NCBI RefSeq assembly: GCF_019393635.1
Contig: NC_057861.1
Coordinates: forward strand, 80,049,327 to 80,113,326
Direction: 5' to 3'
DNA length: 64,000 nucleotides
DNA from: Dromiciops gliroides
Lineage: Eukaryota; Chordata; Mammalia; Microbiotheria; Microbiotheriidae
Shown: positions 57,380 to 64,000 of the stretch, piece after piece
Position numbering within the stretch: position 1 is the stretch's first letter
How the letters are laid out: every line of letters begins with the position of its first letter
Program-made: the position numbers and the translations under genes
The notes under the pieces: model-generated
What the model was told of the DNA's origin: nothing
Seen by the model: the letters and a program-made list of their open reading frames with translations, nothing else
The model's database searches: none

Positions 57380-57995
57380 CAATCCATCCTTACTCAGCTG
57401 TTAAATCCAGATTCAATCATATGCAATGCTGCCCCCCCCCACCCTTTATAAACTCCATTGACTCCCTCTACCCTACCAGATCAAACATAAAATTCTCTAT
57501 GTGGCTTTCAAAGCCCTTCATAACCTGCCCCTTCCTACCTTTCTAGTCTTCTTACACCATACTCCCCTCTACAGCCTCTGATCCAGTGACACTGGCCTTC
57601 TTGTTCCTCATACTAAACATGTGTCCTCACTTTTCACTAGCTGTTCCTCATGCCTGGAATGCCCCTCTTCATCTCTGCCTTCAACTTCCCTGGCTTCTTT
57701 CAAATCTCATCTTCTTCAAGAAGCCTTTCCTAGATAGTCCTCTTTAATCTTAGTGCCTTCCCTGAGACTACCCCCAATTAATCAGATATATATCTATGAA
57801 TGTGTGTATGTGTGTGTGTGTGTGTATATACATGCACATACAAATGTGTATATATGTATATGTGTGTGAAATGTTTGTACATAGTTGTTTGTATGTTGCT
57901 CCCCCCATTAAACTGTGAGTTCCTTGAGAGCAGAAATTGTTTTTTGCCTTTCCCCAAGCACTTAGCACAGTGCCTAGCATATACTAGACACTTAA
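57380..57995 (+). mobile_element. L2 3' region
   Basis: TGGCTTTCAAAGCCCTTCAT, TCATGCCTGGAATGCCC and TAGCACAGTGCCTAGC: an L2 end with an internal (TG)n at 57797-57870. Confidence 0.7.
57797..57870. repeat. (TG/TA)n microsatellite
   Basis: Imperfect TG and TATG repeat inside an L2 tail. Confidence 0.8.
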
Positions 57996-58144
57996 TGTTA
58001 GTTGACTGAGCTATAAAGAATTCTATCAAAGAAAAAAAAAATCCTGTTCCATTGGATATTTACAGGTGAAATCTATCAGAATCACAGGTAGTGCGAGAGC
58101 CAAGTTCACTGACTCCAGGGCCAGTATTCAAGACATAGAGTACA

Positions 58145-59115
58145 AATATATGACCAAGAGCCACTGCTCCAATGAATAAATGGTCAAAGGATACAATAAG
58201 ATAATTCTTAAAAGAACTGAAAACAATAGGGAGTATTTTGCTAAATCTCTAATAATAAAAGCAAATCAAACTCCCTACAAACCCAGCAAATATGCAAAGA
58301 TGTCAAAAAATGGGAAGTCATTGTTGGCAGGTTTGTGGGAAGACAGGCACATAAGACACGGATGATAGAGCTGTGAACTGGTATAAAGAACCTGGAAAGG
58401 AATTCGGAATTATGTCCAAAAAAAGGTTACTAAAGTGTCCATAACTTTTGGAGCAGAGATGTTACTGCTACTCCAGGCAAGTTAAAGACAGAAAGGGATC
58501 TGTGTTTGTGTATGTATACACACATATACATATATGTTTCACTCAGATGTATAAATATACATATCTCCCTCAAAATATTCATAGCTGCACATTTTATAGC
58601 ATCAAAGAACTGGAAACAAAGTAGATGTTCTTTGAGGAAGAAACATGGAGTATTAGTTCATCATAAGAAATGATGAATGTGAAGAATTCAGAAAAGCATG
58701 GGAAATCTTGTCTGAACTGATACAGAATAAAGTAGGTGAAAGTCCGGAAAAATAGACAATAACAAAAATATAACTGCAAAGAAAAAAAACAAAATGAATG
58801 CTATATAATTATAATAACCAAGCTTTACCCTAGAGGAAAAATGAGGAAATAAATCTTTTTTTTCCAATTTGCTGAGAAGGGGGGGCAGCTAGGTGGCATA
58901 GTGGATAAAGCACTGGTCCTGGATTCAGGAGGACCTGAGTTCAAATCTGGCCTCAGACACTTGACACTTACTAGCTGTGTTACCCTGGGCAAGTCACTTA
59001 ACCCTCACCCTCACTGCCATGAAAAAAAAATTCTGTTATAAGGGGTACCTCAGGAGGAAATATATTCGGAAATTAGTGATATGAAAACAGAAGATATAAA
59101 ATTTTTTCAATAAAG
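58145..59115 (+). mobile_element. Old L1 3' fragment with a nested SINE
   Basis: Decayed L1 ORF2 end and tail, for example CATTTTATAGCATCAAAGAACTGG at 58590 shortened by changes. It is broken by the SINE at 58881-59027. Confidence 0.55.
58881..59027 (+). mobile_element. Marsupial tRNA-derived SINE
   Basis: Full copy inside an old L1 fragment. Confidence 0.9.
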
Positions 59116-59867
59116 AAAATATATAACTTGCTACAGATGAAGAAAGGGCATTGTGCTTGCTATTTAGTCATGTCTGACTCTGAAGATAGGACATGATCAC
59201 ATCTAAGTGAGAACTTCTTCCTGCTTCTTCCCCAACAGTGATTTTTTAAAAATCACATAATTTGAGTAGGAGGAACCTGAGAAATCCCCTACTGCAACAT
59301 TTATCTGAGCAGGGATCTCTTCTTTAATAAAATCTCTGGCAAGTATTTGTCTAACTTCCTACTGAAAACTGTGATATTTTTTGGACATAGCTAATGTGGA
59401 GATTTGTTTTGCTTGACTATGCATATTTGCTCTAAAGGTTTTGTTTCTCTTCTTTTTTTCAGGAAGTATTAGTGGGAGGTAGAGAAATGCCTGTTAATTG
59501 GGGGAAAAAAGAAAACCTACAATTGCTGGGAACTTGTTATTTCTATAAGCAACCATTCAATTTCTGTACAATTCTAATCCCAACCCTAAATTCTAGTTGT
59601 TTGGAAATTTTTCTTTATTATACTAAGTCAAAATCTACCTCTGGATTTGGGATGACACCATTAAAACTTTGCCCTCTGTCCTTCAGTTACATTGAAAAGC
59701 TACCATGACTGTCCTCCAACAATTTCAAGAAAGGAAACTAACTACATATGTCTGTTGTGTAAACTGCCTCACAGAGAACCTAGAACAGACCTCTGCATTC
59801 AGTAAATAAATGAAAGACTGATTAAAAATGCTCTAAGATCCCTTGGTAACTAGTGTTCTTCCTGGAA

Positions 59868-60165
59868 CATTACAGTAGTTCCTCAACTGTAAAATGGGGA
59901 TAATAATGCAAATATTATTCCTTCCATGGTTAATTGTGAGGATCAAATGAAATATTTGTTTTGCTTAAGGGGGCAGCTAGGTGGTGCAGTGGATAAATCA
60001 CCAGCCCCGGATGATTCAGGAGTACCTGAGTTCAAATCCGGCCTCAGACACTTGACACTAGCTGTGTGACCTTGGGCAAGTCACTTAACCCTCACTGACC
60101 CATTCCCCCCCAAAAAAGTGCTTAGCACAGTGCCTGACACATAGTAGGCCCTTAATAAATGTTTT
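59868..60165 (+). mobile_element. MIR split by a SINE
   Basis: The left half ends GGATCAAATGAAATATTTG; the right half is TGCTTAGCACAGTGCCTGAC plus CTTAATAAATG. Confidence 0.7.
59969..60117 (+). mobile_element. Marsupial tRNA-derived SINE inside a MIR
   Basis: Full copy with GATT duplicated in its head. It splits a MIR whose halves are 59868-59968 and 60118-60165. Confidence 0.88.
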
Positions 60166-60488
60166 CATCCTTCCTCCTGGCCAAATGCCATGCTAATTTA
60201 CTCGAGTCTCATCTACCTCAACCTCTGCTCTGACATTCAACAGTTACTTCCTTTTCAAATATCCTCCATCTTTGGCACCTACCTCATCCCATGTTCTCTT
60301 AGTACTCCTCCAATTTGATTGGGGTGGAGGGGGGCAAAGAAGGGAGGATGAAACAGCCACACAAGTTTTCAAAACAATGAACCAATAAGCATTTATTTAG
60401 CAACTCTTATGAGATGGTTCGTTAAGTGCTGTATAATGCAAGTTAAAGGCCTGACCTCCAAGAACTTAAAAACCTTAGAAAAGATGCT

Positions 60489-61640
<1,152 letters not shown>

Positions 61641-61729
61641 TCAGACTGCTAGAGGGCAGAAATTGAAACTCATTTTAAGAGAAGTCCTTATTTCTCAGAG
61701 TCTCCCTCTCCATCCCTTTCCTACATTGC

Positions 61730-61937
61730 CAGAATTCATAGAAATAGATAGGGTCATATCATTCCTCTGCTTAAAAATCTTTAGTGACTCCTTTCTGCCT
61801 GCTAAGTAAAGTTTAAGCTCCTTTGATATTCAAAACCCTCTAAAATCCGGTACAACTCTGCTTTTCTAGTCTTGTTTTATTTTACCACTCTCCATGCCCT
61901 CCATACTCCAGCCAGACTGAAAGATTCTTGGGCCCCT

Positions 61938-61983
<46 letters not shown>

Positions 61984-62345
61984 TGTGCTCTCCCACTTCC
62001 CTGCCCTGGCTCAAGCTATTCCCTTTGCCTGGAATACCTTCCTTCCCCATTTTTGCTGGCTGCACCCCTACCCATCCTTTAAAGCCTAATTTTTAAATGG
62101 TACCTCTCTAAGAAAGCTTTCACTTTTAATAAAAAGCCTTTCCCTGTGGGCCTCATGAAGCACTTTTTTTTGAGCATCAGTACAATACCAATCACATAAT
62201 ATCATGTATTATAGTTACATGTAGGTCCTTTATCCTCCTACTACTCTGTAAACTCCTTGAGTTATGGGATAGTATCTTATTTGAACTCTATCTCTCCAAT
62301 ATCTAAGACAGGGTTTGTACAGTAGGCACATAATACATGTTTATT
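61730..62345 (+). mobile_element. L2 3' region with (TA)n insertion
   Basis: TTCCTCTGCTTAAAAATC, CCTTTGCCTGGAATACC and CTCCTTGAGTTATGGG: a decayed L2 tail split by a TA microsatellite at 61942-61982. Confidence 0.65.
61942..61982. repeat. (TA)n microsatellite
   Basis: About twenty uninterrupted TA units. Confidence 0.95.
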
Positions 62346-62539
62346 AGTTGACTAGAGTTGGACTAGACCATCTCTTAAGATCCCTTCCAAATAACTGAAA
62401 TTGTTGGAGAGAATTCCAGAAAAGAGTGTAAAATGAACACACAGAATAAGGAAAACATACTTAAGAGAGTAAGAAGGCTGGTCAAGAATATGAAGGTGGT
62501 AAAAGAGATACTAAAGATTGAGATATTGGGAGTGCTTCC

Positions 62540-62696
62540 TGACCTCTGCCTCAGGACTTATTTAAGATAACTTAGAAGACACTGTACTCCACACTTACTA
62601 TCTGTGTGATCCTGTACAAGTCACATAGCTTCTTTGAGACTCAGTTTCCTCCTTTATGCAAATATTGATAATACTGACAACCTCTATCCCACATTG
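62540..62696 (+). mobile_element. MIR relic
   Basis: TGTGATCCTGTACAAGTCAC and GAGACTCAGTTTCCTCC; broken at its end by the young L1 tail. Confidence 0.65.
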
Positions 62697-62708
62697 AAAG
62701 AAAGGCAC

Positions 62709-62949
62709 ATTAATGCAGAAATAGGATTAATGTTATTATGTGTATATATGTGTGTGTGTATATATATATATATGTATAGAGATATATAGATATAACCTAT
62801 ATCAGATTACCTGCTGTCTAGGGGAGGGAGGAGGGAGGGGTGGGAGGGAGAAAAATCTGAAATTGTAAAGCATGTATAAACAAAAGTTGAGAACTATCTT
62901 TACATGTAATGGAAAAAATAAAATACCTCATACATTTAAAAAAAAAAAA
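62709..62949 (+). mobile_element. Short young L1 tail with target duplication
   Basis: 241 bp of L1 3' UTR ending in a poly(A). GAAAGAAAGGCAC flanks it at 62696-62708 and 62950-62962. It contains an (AT/GT)n run at 62740-62800. Confidence 0.9.
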
Positions 62950-63299
62950 GAAAGAAAGGCACCTTTCAACCTTAAAGAACTATGGAAATGAGTTATATAA
63001 TAATGGAAATATGAGTTATAATAAAAGTTATTTTGTTATAATTATATATTGTTATTTATAATTATTTTTATTATAATATTTCTGTAGTACTTTAAGGGTT
63101 ATAAACTATAATCAAGCAAACATTTATTAAGTACCTTTCATGTATCAGTCAGTGTTCTAGATGCTGGACATAACAAAATAGTCCCTCCCTTTAAGAAATT
63201 CACACACTATTGGGAAAACAACACCTAGCTATATGAGTAAAGCTTTAATCACTTAAAACTGCACAACTTTGGGGATACATTGTACATACAAAGTAAATA

Positions 63300-63620
63300 A
63301 AAGATGTGACAAAACTAATGTAACCAAGATTATAAGGAAAGCAGAAAACTGGGAAAGAATTATTGTAACATATCTTTGATAAAGGCTTCATTTCTCAAAT
63401 ATATAGAGAACTGAGTCAATTTTATAAAAAAAAAAGTCATTCTCCAATTATAAATGGTCAAAAGGTATAAACAGGCAGTTTTCAGACACAAGAAATCAAG
63501 GCTATCTATTCATATGAAAAAATGTTCTAGATCACAACTGATCAGAGAAATGCAAATTAAAACAACTCAGGTATCACCTCACACCTATCAGAGTGGCAAA
63601 TATAACAAAAATGGAAAATA
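63300..63620 (+). mobile_element. L1 ORF2 fragment, left arm of an inverted pair
   Basis: ORF2 C-terminal DNA on + ([34 protein letters not shown]). It is followed directly by L1 sequence on the other strand. Confidence 0.7.
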
Positions 63621-63840
63621 CCCTTTTTTGGAGATGTCTTTGGGGTATAAACCTAGCAGTGGTATTGCTGGATCAAAATGCCCTTTGGGCATAATTCCAG
63701 ATTACTCTCCAGAATGGATGGATCTTTTCATAACTCTACCAACAGTGGTTTAGTGTCTCAGCTTTCCCACATCCCTTCCAACCAATATTTTCCATTTTTG
63801 TTGATCAGTAGTGATCTAGAGCATTTTTTCATTTTTATAA
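63621..63840 (-). mobile_element. L1 ORF2 fragment, right arm of an inverted pair
   Basis: Read on the - strand this is L1 text from CTCTAGATCAC through the AGGTTTATACCCCAAAGA zone, partly overlapping the left arm's segment but reversed. Confidence 0.65.
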
Positions 63841-64000
63841 GTTTGCAAAGCATTTTATGTACATTCTATAATAGATTCAGTACAATCCAACAAGCATTTA
63901 TATTATGTGCCTACTATGTATGAGATACTGTGCTGGGGATGGGAATACAAAACCAAGAAGAAGACTGATACCTGCCCTGAAGGATCTTCTGTCCTACTGG

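Overview
The window is nuclear DNA of a marsupial. The evidence is about thirty copies of a tRNA-derived SINE built on the marsupial plan (head near GGGGCAGCTAGGTGGC, body with GCTGTGTGACCCTGGGCAAG, A-rich tail), marsupial-type L1 copies, old MIR and L2 relics, and host genes matching a known mammalian neighbourhood. The SINE looks like the SINE1_MD/WSINE1 type as I remember it. I lean towards an Australian lineage, but only weakly.

1-20.8 kb, + strand: the last eight coding exons of TOP1MT, mitochondrial DNA topoisomerase I, ending in TAA at 20660-20662. All five catalytic residues known from the family (Arg, Lys, Arg, His, Tyr) are present. The first visible exon (634-778) is 145 nt where the reading frame needs 144, with the extra base beside a run of seven G. 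The introns hold L1, SINE, MIR and L2 copies, including an L1 broken by another L1 and a solo LTR.

20.8-62 kb, - strand: three paralogous C2H2 zinc-finger genes with terminal exons at 22698-23746 (8 fingers plus one dead finger), 40973-42042 (9 fingers) and 60489-61615 (9 fingers). All three exons begin in the same splice phase. A coding exon at 30379-30505 starts like GLI4 as I remember it (MAALG...PVPP...SFSSPG), and its phase fits the terminal exon at 23746. CpG-rich promoter-like regions with paired ETS-type sites lie at about 32.6-33.6 kb and 54.5-55.45 kb, the second with a good - strand splice donor. From memory, human 8q24.3 has ZFP41-GLI4-ZNF696 converging on TOP1MT, which is the layout seen here. 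No KRAB or SCAN exon was found by eye.

The rest is repeats. The most striking is a 3.7-kb LTR element (42176-45902) with two LTRs of 358 bp that look identical and a 4-bp target duplication. It lies about 130 bp upstream of a zinc-finger exon, on the same strand. I see no new multi-gene system. The points most worth following are the possible TOP1MT frame error, the finger-array duplication in the first zinc-finger gene, the young LTR element beside the second, and several oddly shaped retrotransposon insertions.
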